This document shows positions 52,551-60,885 of a stretch of DNA of 64,000 nt, in pieces (position 1 is the first letter of the stretch; every line of letters begins with the position of its first letter). Below the pieces are notes generated by a model. That model ran no database searches. It had not been told where the DNA came from and worked only from the letters and a program-made list of their open reading frames with translations. A program made the translations under genes and the position numbers. Source of the DNA: Ruminococcaceae bacterium UBA1730 (GTDB lineage Bacteria; Bacillota; Clostridia; Oscillospirales; Acutalibacteraceae); contig DCII01000002.1 of NCBI GenBank assembly GCA_002315935.1, forward strand, positions 70,869 through 134,868. The letters run 5' to 3'.

Positions 52551-52723
52551 GTCATTGCGAGCGAAGCGTAGCAATCCGTTCCTTCTTGAAGAGTGTTACG
52601 GATTCCCCTCAGAAATATAGTCGCACTGCTCCTTATTTCTTCACCTCACCGCCTCGCTTCATCCGCCACCGGCGGCACTTCGGCGGTTCGCCCACACCAG
52701 TCTGCGGACTGGTTCGTAATGAC
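52551..52723. repeat. REP-like palindromic element (173 bp)
   Basis: This is the main content of the 400-base gene-free stretch 52447-52848. The ends GTCATTGCGA and TCGTAATGAC are inverted repeats with one mismatch. Between them are GCGAAGCGTAGCAATCCG, an internal CCGCC...GGCGG hairpin and a CAGTC.GCG.GACTG hairpin. The GTCATTGCGAGCGAAGCG block is a recognisable dispersed repeat type in many Clostridia and other bacteria. No open frame with a ribosome site was seen in it. Confidence 0.65.
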
Positions 52724-52799
52724 AAACCTACTCCTATGTTTCAGCCCCAACTTTCTGTGAAGAGCGAAAATATATTTCAAAAAGGGTTCGCAGAAGAAA

Positions 52800-52837
52800 A
52801 GAAAAGCTCCCGCAAAAGAAAAATCTCAGCAGGAGTT
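52800..52837 (-). terminator. terminator after the DUF2442 gene
   Basis: Leftward stem CTCCTGC/GCGGGAG followed by CTTTTCTTTTC, 12 bases past the stop. Confidence 0.65.
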
Positions 52838-52848
52838 GTAAATCGGAT

Positions 52849-53097
52849 TTATACAGGAGTACCGTATTCATAAACTGCATCACTCGGAAGATCTATTTTA
52901 TCATTCCAAAAAATACAGGTTCTGCTTTCATCAAGCTGAACAGCAGAAAAAAGACCCGGCACAGTCATCAATATACCGTAAGACTCAATTTTTTCAATAT
53001 CTGTTTTGACATCATAGATTACTTTCTTGCCATCATCAAATAAAACCGAAAGGCAATAATTCTCCATGGGTTTAAGTTCTTTAATTCTCGGAATCAC
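52849..53097 (-). CDS. DUF2442 domain-containing protein
   Basis: 82-residue protein of unknown function matching the DUF2442 pattern: an N-terminal strand pair (YCLSVLFDDGKKVIYDVK) and VQLDESRTCIFWNDKIDLPSDAVY at the end. DUF2442 genes usually follow DUF4160 genes, as here, and the pair has been regarded as possibly toxin-antitoxin-like without proof. Confidence 0.85.
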   Translation of the reverse strand: MIPRIKELKPMENYCLSVLFDDGKKVIYDVKTDIEKIESYGILMTVPGLFSAVQLDESRTCIFWNDKIDLPSDAVYEYGTPV

Positions 53098-53111
53098 ACT
53101 AACACCCTCTC

Positions 53112-53315
53112 TTATTCAAGCGGAGGAAGCTTCCCGATTGCCTGCGTTTCCCACATTCTCAGAAGAGCCTGCTGATTGAATTCAAGCCACTCAACAACCA
53201 ATGCCTGTGCTTTTATCGGAAGGTCTCCGTCTGTCATTTTCAATGTATTCAAATCAAATATTCCAATATACTCTCCATATAAAGCATGTATGTGACAGGG
53301 TTCATGTTCTTTCAT
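53112..53315 (-). CDS. DUF4160 domain-containing protein, short N-terminus
   Basis: 67 residues containing the DUF4160 core (KEHEPCHIHALYGEYIGIFD, ALVVEWLEFNQQALLRMWE). Typical members are about 80-90 residues with a further N-terminal strand before the EHxPxHxHA motif; here the frame continues upstream (ISNRIKKR) with no usable start, and the ATG has no good ribosome site. It overlaps the end of pnuC by 14 bases, so it may be translated by coupling, or be truncated. Confidence 0.75.
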   Translation of the reverse strand: MKEHEPCHIHALYGEYIGIFDLNTLKMTDGDLPIKAQALVVEWLEFNQQALLRMWETQAIGKLPPLE

Positions 53316-54069
53316 TCTTTTTTTTATTCTGTTTGATATATTCAGTCCACTTTATGAATCCATATATTGTGTTTGTCAGGTAGCCTGCTTTGAGAACAAG
53401 AAGGATATACTGACCCGAAATAATGTTGATTGCCGTTTCAAGAAAAGTGTTGAGACACCATGCTATCCATTGCTCTCTGCATCGAAGAAGGATGAAAACT
53501 CCGTTTGCAACGCCGACTGCCGATGCACAGGCATCAAGATAGCAGACCACAACCTCAAGCGTTCTGTTTCCGCCGAAAAGGTCAGTTCCGAAATCGAGAG
53601 TTGTGAGAAAATATCCAACTCCGACTGTCCACACAATTATCCCCAAAATAACAAGAAATTCGGCAAGACCCGATAATTTTCTGACCTCGGTCAGTTCTCC
53701 CTTCTGCCTATCCGGATGCTTATTCCAATTCAAAAAGCTTATTATATCAATCGGAATCCAGAAAAACAGGGTTGAAGCCATAGTTGCAAATCTGTAGGAC
53801 AGCACAACGCAAATTGCAATTTCTGTTATTTCAACAAAAAGTGAAACGATGAAATTCCATTTGCTTTGCTTTGAAATAAGCAGTTCGCAAAGGATATTCA
53901 GAAAAGTATCGGCAAGATAGAGGAACATTATTATACTTCCCTTTACGCCGTTTACATCCTCTTCGGGAAAAATAACTGCAAATATTCCTGCAAGGATTAC
54001 AATGCTGAAAAACCATATTTTCTCATAGGTCGAAAAGAATGACCATAGTTCTTGTGCTTTATTTTTCAA
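53302..54069 (-). CDS. pnuC: nicotinamide riboside transporter PnuC-like
   Basis: Membrane permease of 255 residues with about seven TM helices. PnuC landmarks are the WNFIVSLFVEI-type helix, the LDACASAVGVANGVFILLRC helix followed by REQWIAWCL, and YLTNTIYGFIKWTEY at the end. It likely takes up nicotinamide riboside or a similar vitamin nucleoside. The start is TTG 54069 with GGAG 9 bases upstream; the longer open frame to 54165 runs through the terminator of the upstream gene. Confidence 0.87.
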   Translation of the reverse strand: MKNKAQELWSFFSTYEKIWFFSIVILAGIFAVIFPEEDVNGVKGSIIMFLYLADTFLNILCELLISKQSKWNFIVSLFVEITEIAICVVLSYRFATMASTLFFWIPIDIISFLNWNKHPDRQKGELTEVRKLSGLAEFLVILGIIVWTVGVGYFLTTLDFGTDLFGGNRTLEVVVCYLDACASAVGVANGVFILLRCREQWIAWCLNTFLETAINIISGQYILLVLKAGYLTNTIYGFIKWTEYIKQNKKKNERT

Positions 54070-54120
54070 TTTTATCATCTCCGGAATGAATCTGTCGAGG
54101 AATTCCCATTCGACATAATT

Positions 54121-54164
54121 CAGAAATTGCAATGCCCTCTGCGGCTCGGATACTGCAGAGGGCA
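54121..54164 (-). terminator. terminator after the ceramidase-like gene
   Basis: A perfect 10-bp stem TGCCCTCTGC/GCAGAGGGCA; the U-tract beyond it (TTGCAATTTC) is weak. Confidence 0.65.
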
Positions 54165-54174
54165 AATAATTGTA

Positions 54175-55941
54175 TCAGGAAGGTTGCTTCATCAGTTCTT
54201 CATATGCCTTCATCAATGTTGAAGCGGCTTTTGAACCGATTGAAACTGCGAGACACCATGAATCTGTTTCAAGAGTATTATTTGACGGGTTATATTTATA
54301 TCCGAGTATTGCGTATGTTTCATCGGGGCACACATAGCCGGCGGCATCATTCATAAGGTCAAAGAGAATAACATCGTTGCCGTAGGATTCACGAAGCGAT
54401 TTATAGCTCGAAAGTCTCAGACCGTAACCGCCGACATAAAGCTCACTGTAAAGCTCACCGGGCGAGAAGAATGCTTTGAAGGATTTGCCGAGCTGAAGAT
54501 AGCCGATTTCAGTTGTTGTGTAGTATTTGCGTTCACTCTTATTATAAGCGATGCTGTTGGATGCAAGACCGAGCTTGAGAAGCACAAGAGCGGTTGAATT
54601 ATCTATTTCCAGCTTGACCTGCTTATGTCGGATATTCATAACCGCTTCAAGCGGCTTTGCTTCAAAGGTCGGAAGACCTTCATACCAGATTGTATACTTT
54701 TCATTGTTTGCATATTCATTAACGCCGAGCTTATCGCCGAGTTTATTGTTGAGAGCGAGTCTTTCTTCGGTATTCATCTCTGCACCGAGAAGAATATAAG
54801 CAAGCTCATAGCCGTATCTTATAACAATTTCGTGATTATCGTTGAACGAAAGTCCGTCCTCCGACTGACCTCTGTTGCAGGAATTGGTGCCTACATTGCC
54901 CTGAACATAAATGAAATTATTTCCGGAGGCGTTGACGAGCTTTTCCATATAATAAACAAAATCGGATGAAAGCCTTGTGTCAAATTCTGCACCGTAGCTT
55001 GTTGATTCGGGGTGAGCACCGAAGGATGCAAGAAGAGTTCCTGCTGTTCCGTCATCGGGAACGAAAGCAAGCTTGTGCATATTTCCGTCAAGCTCCTTTG
55101 AAACGGTTCTTGTGCCGAAGAAATTATCAAGCTCAATATCTGTATATGAAAGCTTACCGGGCTTCATATCATTATATGCCTTTTTAATCGAGGAAGCGGT
55201 TCTTTCAATAAGGGTATTGAGATAATCTTCATTAACTCCGCTCTTCGGCTGAACAATACCGGTGAGTGAGAGATAATTATGAAAAATCGTCTTAAGAGGC
55301 GAACCCCATACACCCTGCGAATCTATCGCCATATGCGAATGAATAGCTGAAATATCAACGGAAACAATATTTTTTTCCTTTGCAAATTGAGCAATGCCTT
55401 CTCTGATTTTCTTGACATCAACATTCGAAATGCCGATGCAATCTATTGAACATATTGCGATAAGACCTCTGCCCGTGCCGTCGTCAAGAAGAATCGTGCG
55501 GACCTTCATTGTTTCCTTGTTGCCTTCATCATCGGTATAAAAATCGGTTGAATATCCCCACGGAGCGTAGCTACCTCTTGCATATTTCATGCCGACTCCG
55601 AAATCATCGGGAATGATTGATTCCGAGCCGTAACCGAGCTTCCATGTAAAATTCTCCGTATCGGGATTTTTCCATTCATTGCCCTCATAAAAGTTTTCCG
55701 TGTCAAATTCTGCCGAATCCTTGCCGACAAATTTCATATTCGGAATAAGCTTCGCAATTGTACCCAAAACGGCATCATTGAGAAGCCATTGCATAAGCTT
55801 TGTTTTTCTTTCGCCCTGTGCAATAAGCTCTTCGGCTGATTTTTCTTCTTCATTTGCATATGCAGTCATGCCGACAGCAGATGCAGAGCCGATAATCGCA
55901 AAGCAAAGAATGACCGCAAGAATTTTTCTGAATTTCTTCAT
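54175..55941 (-). CDS. secreted neutral/alkaline ceramidase-like protein
   Basis: 588 residues with a signal peptide (ILAVILCFAIIGSASAVGMTAYA). The body resembles the N-terminal domain of neutral/alkaline non-lysosomal ceramidases: GVGMKYARGSYAPWGYS-like opening, ICSIDCIGISN, SAIHSHMAIDSQGVWG (candidate zinc histidines), SFGAHPESTS and IYVQGNVGTNSC. Ceramidases cleave the N-acyl bond of sphingolipids; the actual substrate here is unknown. No anchor. ATG behind CGGAGG. Confidence 0.72.
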   Translation of the reverse strand: MKKFRKILAVILCFAIIGSASAVGMTAYANEEEKSAEELIAQGERKTKLMQWLLNDAVLGTIAKLIPNMKFVGKDSAEFDTENFYEGNEWKNPDTENFTWKLGYGSESIIPDDFGVGMKYARGSYAPWGYSTDFYTDDEGNKETMKVRTILLDDGTGRGLIAICSIDCIGISNVDVKKIREGIAQFAKEKNIVSVDISAIHSHMAIDSQGVWGSPLKTIFHNYLSLTGIVQPKSGVNEDYLNTLIERTASSIKKAYNDMKPGKLSYTDIELDNFFGTRTVSKELDGNMHKLAFVPDDGTAGTLLASFGAHPESTSYGAEFDTRLSSDFVYYMEKLVNASGNNFIYVQGNVGTNSCNRGQSEDGLSFNDNHEIVIRYGYELAYILLGAEMNTEERLALNNKLGDKLGVNEYANNEKYTIWYEGLPTFEAKPLEAVMNIRHKQVKLEIDNSTALVLLKLGLASNSIAYNKSERKYYTTTEIGYLQLGKSFKAFFSPGELYSELYVGGYGLRLSSYKSLRESYGNDVILFDLMNDAAGYVCPDETYAILGYKYNPSNNTLETDSWCLAVSIGSKAASTLMKAYEELMKQPS

Positions 55942-56025
55942 TTGATTTTCCTCCGTTTCCCGTTTGAAAATAGCATAAAAAGGATAACATAAACAAATGG
56001 AAAAGTAAATAACAAAACAGCATAA

Positions 56026-57030
56026 TTACTGTTCAATTTCGTTAAAATATAGGCTGATTATTGTTGATTTGAGAGCATCATCATCAACATAGAATTCCAT
56101 AAATTCTTCGCCCTTGACCGATTCGCCCTCCGGAATGATAATATCGCCTATAATATATTCCGAAAGCTGTTTGGAGGCAGATGAAAAATCATTGACCGAG
56201 CAATCCGAAACCATATATTTCACAATCGCATTATACATACGCAGAACGAAATTGCCGTCCTTCTTATACGCTTCCTTGAGCCTTGAAGCAAAGGAAGCCA
56301 TGTACTGCTTCTGGCGAGCCATTCGGGAAATGTTTGTCTGGTTGCCGACATTGATTCTTCCTCTGACATAGTTGAGAGCGTGTTCTCCCTTAAGGGTAAC
56401 GGTCTGACCCTTGATAAGCGTTGAATCCGTTGAGCCGAAATCGTCAAGCACCTCAACCGGAACTCCTCCGACGAGGTCATTCAAAGCCTCAACCGCATCC
56501 ATATTAACGCAGATATAGTGGTCAATTTCCATATCAAAAATCAGGTTCTTAACAGCCGAAACCGTGTTTCGACAGCTGTCATGAAGTCCGTTTCCATAGG
56601 TATGTGCAAGAGCGAGCTGAGCCTTGGTTTTGCCGATTTTCTGACCCGCAACTCCGAGAACCGAAATATCAGTCATCGTATCACGGTTAAGTTGGATTAT
56701 GTTGCATTTTCTTATTGTATCATCAATAACAAGAAGCGTCAGAAAGTCACTCTGACTGCTGTTATTATATGATTCGCTTTCCTTCATCTCTCCGTTTTCG
56801 TCAAGACCGATGAGCAGAATCGTTGTTATGCCTTCTTTTTTCGCATACTTTTTGCCGTTATAGACAATATAGTTCCCGTCATTTTCTTCGCTTATTGCCA
56901 AAGCATCATCCTGCTTACGGATAACGCTGTTTTCAAAAATTTTAACTCCGAAAAATGCAACAAGAATTACTGCAATAACAACAAAAAGCGCTGCGACGAG
57001 TTTTAAGGTCTGTCCTTTAATACTCTTCAT
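56026..57030 (-). CDS. LCP (LytR-CpsA-Psr) family protein
   Basis: Membrane-anchored phosphotransferase that attaches teichoic-acid or capsule-type polymers to peptidoglycan. 334 residues: a short cytoplasmic start, one TM (LVAALFVVIAVILVAFF), then the LCP domain with TILLIGLDE, SDFLTLLVIDD, IIQLNRDTMTDI, LNDLVGGVPVEV and VRGRINVGNQTNISRMARQ, which carries the conserved Asp and Arg residues. Last gene of the CpsC/D/B-sortase operon. Confidence 0.95.
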   Translation of the reverse strand: MKSIKGQTLKLVAALFVVIAVILVAFFGVKIFENSVIRKQDDALAISEENDGNYIVYNGKKYAKKEGITTILLIGLDENGEMKESESYNNSSQSDFLTLLVIDDTIRKCNIIQLNRDTMTDISVLGVAGQKIGKTKAQLALAHTYGNGLHDSCRNTVSAVKNLIFDMEIDHYICVNMDAVEALNDLVGGVPVEVLDDFGSTDSTLIKGQTVTLKGEHALNYVRGRINVGNQTNISRMARQKQYMASFASRLKEAYKKDGNFVLRMYNAIVKYMVSDCSVNDFSSASKQLSEYIIGDIIIPEGESVKGEEFMEFYVDDDALKSTIISLYFNEIEQ

Positions 57031-57056
57031 AGCGCTTTCACCTTATACATTAATTA

Positions 57057-57686
57057 TTATTTTGCTGAAGCCTTCTTCTTTGTGATAAAGAATACACCGG
57101 CTGCCGCAACCGCAAACACGCCTGCAAACGCCGCAAGAACGGTTGTGTTGAAAACTCCTGTAGGATGTGATTGCTTTGCAGGAACAAGAACCGCAACAGG
57201 GCAAAGACTTGCAAAAACAACCGTTATTGTTCCGTCACCGTTTTCCGTAACGCTTTCAACCTGCTTCCAGCCTGTTGCATCGCTGCAACGGGTAAGAACG
57301 ATTGCATTCTGTGCGTTGAGCTTGAAAACAACCTCAAGCTTCTTTCCACGGGCAAAAATGTCAGCATATGTGCCGGTAAGGGTAAGGTCAAAGAAATCAC
57401 GGACAACATAATCCTTGGGAACAGCCGAATTAAGCTCCGAAAGGTCTTCAGCTCTCATAATTTCATCATAGGCAACATTCATCTCTGCGGTTTTGCCGTC
57501 TTTATATGCGGTAACAATGATGTTTGAATCGGGAATATCGCCTTCGCCGATAACCTTTGCCGATATAATTTCGGGGGCAAGTTTTCCGGTTGCACTGGGA
57601 GTAAAATTATCATTTGCGGCAAATGCAAAAATGCAGAAGCTGAGCATAAGAACGGCGGCGAGAAAAATAGAAAGTGTTTTTTTCAT
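57057..57686 (-). CDS. small surface protein with a sortase-type tail
   Basis: 209 residues, domain unassigned. It has a signal peptide (SIFLAAVLMLSFCIFAFA) and an outer beta-rich domain. The C-terminus has the build of a sorting signal: SHPTG, then a hydrophobic span (VLAAFAGVFAVAAAGVFFI) and a basic end (TKKKASAK). The motif lacks the residue normally found between Pro and Thr. The sortase gene lies immediately upstream, so this is its likely substrate. The start is ATG 57686 with GGAG 9 bases upstream. Confidence 0.8.
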   Translation of the reverse strand: MKKTLSIFLAAVLMLSFCIFAFAANDNFTPSATGKLAPEIISAKVIGEGDIPDSNIIVTAYKDGKTAEMNVAYDEIMRAEDLSELNSAVPKDYVVRDFFDLTLTGTYADIFARGKKLEVVFKLNAQNAIVLTRCSDATGWKQVESVTENGDGTITVVFASLCPVAVLVPAKQSHPTGVFNTTVLAAFAGVFAVAAAGVFFITKKKASAK

Positions 57687-57710
57687 CAGAATCAACTCCA
57701 ATAATTATTT

Positions 57711-58406
57711 TTAAATTTCAGATGCTATTACGATATATCTGCTGTCGGATTCCGCACTCAGACAGGTTGACAAAATCAAAACCTTTCTGCCGAATACGGG
57801 TTTATTTTCAGCATCAATAATTGCTTCAAGAGAACGGGAATTCAAAATCTCATCGAAATAATTATTGAAACCATTTTCCGTGTTTAAGTCATTATAATAC
57901 AAAATATGCGAGTCGTCAACAGGTAATGCGGCAAAGACCTTATATTTTATCACTTTTTCCGGAAGATAAAGAACAAATTCATTGTTTTCAGCGAACGAAT
58001 TATGATTTGAATATATTTTACGCAGATTTCCGAACATCAATCCCGAAGAAGAATAATGTCCGTAAATAACCGAAACATTATCGGAAAAATCCTTTTTGTT
58101 CATACTGTCAATGAAGAGAGAACCATATTTGCTGTGTTTGCCGCGAAAATCGTGATTGATATAAAACTCATCATTTTCCCCGGAAAACATAACGGGATAA
58201 CTGATGTCCGTTCCTGGAATATCAAGCCACGCCGAAGTGTCCGGATATTTATTACGAACCTCATTATATTCGGCAATAATATCTTCTGACGAATTTCCTT
58301 TTTCTTTCTTCTCCTGAATCTTCATTTTTATAAAAATTCCGAGAAGGGCAAGGGAAACCGCAAGAAGCACTGCCGAAACGGAATATCCGATTTTCTTTTT
58401 GCTCAT
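57711..58406 (-). CDS. srtB: class B sortase
   Basis: Membrane-anchored transpeptidase that joins surface proteins to the cell wall. 231 residues: N-terminal TM (VSAVLLAVSLALLGIFI), then PGTDISYPVMFSGENDEFYINHDFRG, catalytic His in VIYGHYS, Cys in LILSTCL and Arg in DSRYIVIA. The motifs fit class B. It overlaps the CpsB-type gene by 4 bases and is followed by a probable substrate. Confidence 0.93.
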   Translation of the reverse strand: MSKKKIGYSVSAVLLAVSLALLGIFIKMKIQEKKEKGNSSEDIIAEYNEVRNKYPDTSAWLDIPGTDISYPVMFSGENDEFYINHDFRGKHSKYGSLFIDSMNKKDFSDNVSVIYGHYSSSGLMFGNLRKIYSNHNSFAENNEFVLYLPEKVIKYKVFAALPVDDSHILYYNDLNTENGFNNYFDEILNSRSLEAIIDAENKPVFGRKVLILSTCLSAESDSRYIVIASEI

Positions 58407-59134
58407 CGGAAATGCACCTCCGTTATCCTGCTTCCGCCGCTGTCGGCAAGTGATGAAAATTCTTCAATTCTGTCTGTTGCAGTGGTTCCGAGCCTTCTTC
58501 GGATAATTTCAAGTGCCGCACCGAGGTTCGGCCGCCTTGAATCGGTATTATGGCAATCGGAACCGAGCAGATGAATTCTGCCGTCTGACAGCATTTTTAA
58601 AGCTGTTCTTCTGCTGAAAAAATCCGCAAAAAAAGAAGCGTTTGCCTGAATGAAAACGGGACAACCGTCAAAGCATTCAACAATATTCTTTCTACGCATT
58701 ATCTTCATATATCTGTCAATATGAGCGATGACCGGAACAATCTGATGCTTTTCATATATTGACGAAACCTCACGGATAATTCTTTCGTTCCATTCATTCA
58801 TGGGCATCTCAAGGAGAATAAGATTTGTATTCTGAATTTTGAATTCCGAAAGATAATCGCAATCGGAAATCCCCTCAAAATACGCAACCTCGGCTCCGAG
58901 ACCGATTTCCGGCAAGCCATCCGAATCTCTGACTGCATCAAGCAATTCGGAATATCTTTCTTTCCTTTTTGTAATAAAAGCTTCAGGGTCCTGACGGGTG
59001 GCATAAAAATGCGGAGTTGCAATGATTTTATCAACATCGCTTTCCGCTGTCAGCTTCAGCATCTGAACAGACTGCTCTATGCTTCTGCTCCCGTCATCAA
59101 TCTGATGCAATATGTGAGAATGAAAATCAATCAT
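58403..59134 (-). CDS. CpsB/CapC-type tyrosine-protein phosphatase
   Basis: PHP-fold manganese phosphatase that removes phosphate from the BY-kinase tail. 243 residues: IDFHSHILHQIDDG at the N-terminus, TPHFYATR, the Glu in GLGAEVAYFEG, and LLGSDCHNTDSRRPN near the end. ATG 59134 is used; GTG 59143 overlaps the kinase stop and is also possible. Confidence 0.93.
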   Translation of the reverse strand: MIDFHSHILHQIDDGSRSIEQSVQMLKLTAESDVDKIIATPHFYATRQDPEAFITKRKERYSELLDAVRDSDGLPEIGLGAEVAYFEGISDCDYLSEFKIQNTNLILLEMPMNEWNERIIREVSSIYEKHQIVPVIAHIDRYMKIMRRKNIVECFDGCPVFIQANASFFADFFSRRTALKMLSDGRIHLLGSDCHNTDSRRPNLGAALEIIRRRLGTTATDRIEEFSSLADSGGSRITEVHFR

Positions 59135-59139
59135 GTGAA

Positions 59140-59931
59140 TCACTTGTTTTCTTTTGAGCTTTTCTCTCCACTGCGATAATAATTGGTATAATATTTATTA
59201 TAATGCTTTCCGTATTTGCCGTATTTCGTGTAGCCCGAGGATTCACCGGTTGCACCGTTATAGACAAATCCGAGAATCTTCGCTTCGGCAAAAGAAAGCT
59301 GTTCCATTGTTTCCTTGAGAAATTCGGAACGGCAATAATCCTGCCTGACAACCACAACCATTCCGTCGGCAACCTTTGAAATAATCAAAGCATCTGCAAC
59401 CGCACATACGGGCGGAAGGTCTATGAAGATAAAATCATACTTTTTTTTCAGCTCCGCAAGAAGCTGTGACATTTTTTCGGAGCCGAGAAGCTCTGCGGGA
59501 TTAGGGGCAGTATTGCCTGCCGAAATAACATCAAAACCGAATGAATTATCAGGCGAAACAAATTTCTGAATAACAGAACCGAATTCTTCTTTTCCGACAA
59601 GTAAATCCGAAAGACCGGGTTCTGATTTGAATTTAAGCTTTGTGCAAACGGAAGAAAGACGAAGGTCAGCATCAACAAGAAGAACCTTCTTGCCGGTCTG
59701 TGCCATAGAATAGCTCAGATTGATTGCCGTAACACTCTTTCCTTCGCCTCTGATTGAGCTTGTGATACCAACTGTTTTACAGCCGTCAATATCGGCAAAA
59801 GAAAAAAGAATATTGGTTCTAAGCCTTTTATACGCCTCTGAGGTTGCAAAATTCAAGTTACCGCAAACAGGAAAAAGCTCATTTTCGCTTGACTTTGCGG
59901 AGAATGATTTTTTTGAATTGAATAAACTCAT
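59140..59931 (-). CDS. CpsD/CapB-type tyrosine kinase (BY-kinase)
   Basis: Autophosphorylating regulator of polysaccharide synthesis and export. 263 residues: Walker A SSIRGEGKSVTA, Walker A' VLLVDADLR, Walker B FIFIDLPPV, and a C-terminal tail very rich in tyrosine (KYGKYGKHYNKYYTNYY). The start is ATG 59931 with AAAGGAG 5 bases upstream. Confidence 0.95.
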   Translation of the reverse strand: MSLFNSKKSFSAKSSENELFPVCGNLNFATSEAYKRLRTNILFSFADIDGCKTVGITSSIRGEGKSVTAINLSYSMAQTGKKVLLVDADLRLSSVCTKLKFKSEPGLSDLLVGKEEFGSVIQKFVSPDNSFGFDVISAGNTAPNPAELLGSEKMSQLLAELKKKYDFIFIDLPPVCAVADALIISKVADGMVVVVRQDYCRSEFLKETMEQLSFAEAKILGFVYNGATGESSGYTKYGKYGKHYNKYYTNYYRSGEKSSKENK

Positions 59932-59942
59932 GCTTTCTCCTT

Positions 59943-60704
59943 TCATTTTTCGTTTGCGGAATACGAGCTGTAATAATAACCTGATTTCGACTTTGAATCA
60001 TTCACATCGGGAATTGCGGCAAGAACCGGAACGGAATAAGCAGATGTGAGATAAGATTCTTCTCTGATATAAGAATCGAAAATTTCCCTGACAACGATAA
60101 TAACTATGCAGAGCAATGCTCCGATAACCATTCCGAGAATGGTGAATTTTGAATAGCTCGGACCGGAGCGAACCTTGGGAGCAATTGCATAATCAACTAT
60201 TCTGACGGAGCTTCCGTCAACTATTTCCGCAATTCGCTTCGGAAGAACCTTTGCAATTGAATTAGCAAGAGTTTCCGAAAGCTTGGGATTATTGGATTCA
60301 ACAACAATTTCAAAAATTTCTGTTGAATTGACGGGCGAAGCCGTAATCATATTTTTAAGCTGGTTGACGGTTATACCCTCAACCTTTGATTCTTCAATAA
60401 TCTCGCTGAGAGTTGACCTTGTTTTGAGAATGACAATATATGTATTTACAAGCTCCTGAGCGGCACTCAATGACGAGGTTGAAATGTTGAAGCTCGTGTT
60501 TCCGACTGACACGCCGTTATTGTTAACATAAAGCTGAGTGCTTGCCTGATAAGTCGGCTCAATAAAAATGTATGTCAACCCAAAGGCTGCTCCGCCTGCG
60601 ATAATTGCACAGAGAACAATAGCCCAGAGCTTATCAAGAAGTGCCTTTATGAGCCTTAACAAATCAATTTCGAGCACATTATTTTCGTTCATGCCTTTTT
60701 GCAT
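59943..60704 (-). CDS. CpsC/Wzz-type chain-length and kinase-activator protein
   Basis: Membrane partner of the BY-kinase. 253 residues: TM1 (LWAIVLCAIIAGGAAFGLTY), an outer domain of the Wzz type (YQASTQLYVNN, ARTLANSIAKVLP-like helix), the VDYAIAPKVRSGPSY pre-TM segment, TM2 (ILGMVIGALLCIVIIVV) and a tyrosine-containing tail (SGYYYSSYS). First gene of the operon. Confidence 0.94.
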   Translation of the reverse strand: MQKGMNENNVLEIDLLRLIKALLDKLWAIVLCAIIAGGAAFGLTYIFIEPTYQASTQLYVNNNGVSVGNTSFNISTSSLSAAQELVNTYIVILKTRSTLSEIIEESKVEGITVNQLKNMITASPVNSTEIFEIVVESNNPKLSETLANSIAKVLPKRIAEIVDGSSVRIVDYAIAPKVRSGPSYSKFTILGMVIGALLCIVIIVVREIFDSYIREESYLTSAYSVPVLAAIPDVNDSKSKSGYYYSSYSANEK

Positions 60705-60760
60705 TTTGAATTTCCTCTCGCTGAAAAATATACTATCCCGAGCATTTACACATAAATTAT

Positions 60761-60788
60761 ATTATACACACAAAAAAATTTTTTTCAA
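60761..60788 (-). promoter_or_regulatory. SigA-type promoter of the cpsC operon
   Basis: Read leftward: TTGAAA (60788-60783), 16 bases, TATAAT (60766-60761). Confidence 0.7.
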
Positions 60789-60823
60789 TAGAAAACCACC
60801 AAATAATTATTTTTTTAAAACTC

Positions 60824-60851
60824 TTGCATATTTTGGAAATAATGTTATAAT
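60824..60851 (+). promoter_or_regulatory. SigA-type promoter for the small secreted protein
   Basis: TTGCAT (60824-60829), 16 bases, TATAAT (60846-60851), 34 bases before the ATG. Divergent from the cpsC promoter. Confidence 0.75.
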
Positions 60852-60885
60852 AACATATGAAAATATTTCTACGGAGGATTGTTTT

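Noticed and set aside
52551..52850. Rightward open frame at 52586-52873
   Set aside because: It spans the REP-like element and a terminator and has no ribosome site.
54070..54165. N-terminal extension of PnuC
   Set aside because: It crosses the 10-bp terminator stem of the upstream gene; TTG 54069 has a good ribosome site.
60568..60885. Long in-frame extension upstream of the small secreted protein
   Set aside because: It runs through the cpsC gene and both divergent promoters; ATG 60886 has a perfect ribosome site and gives a signal peptide.
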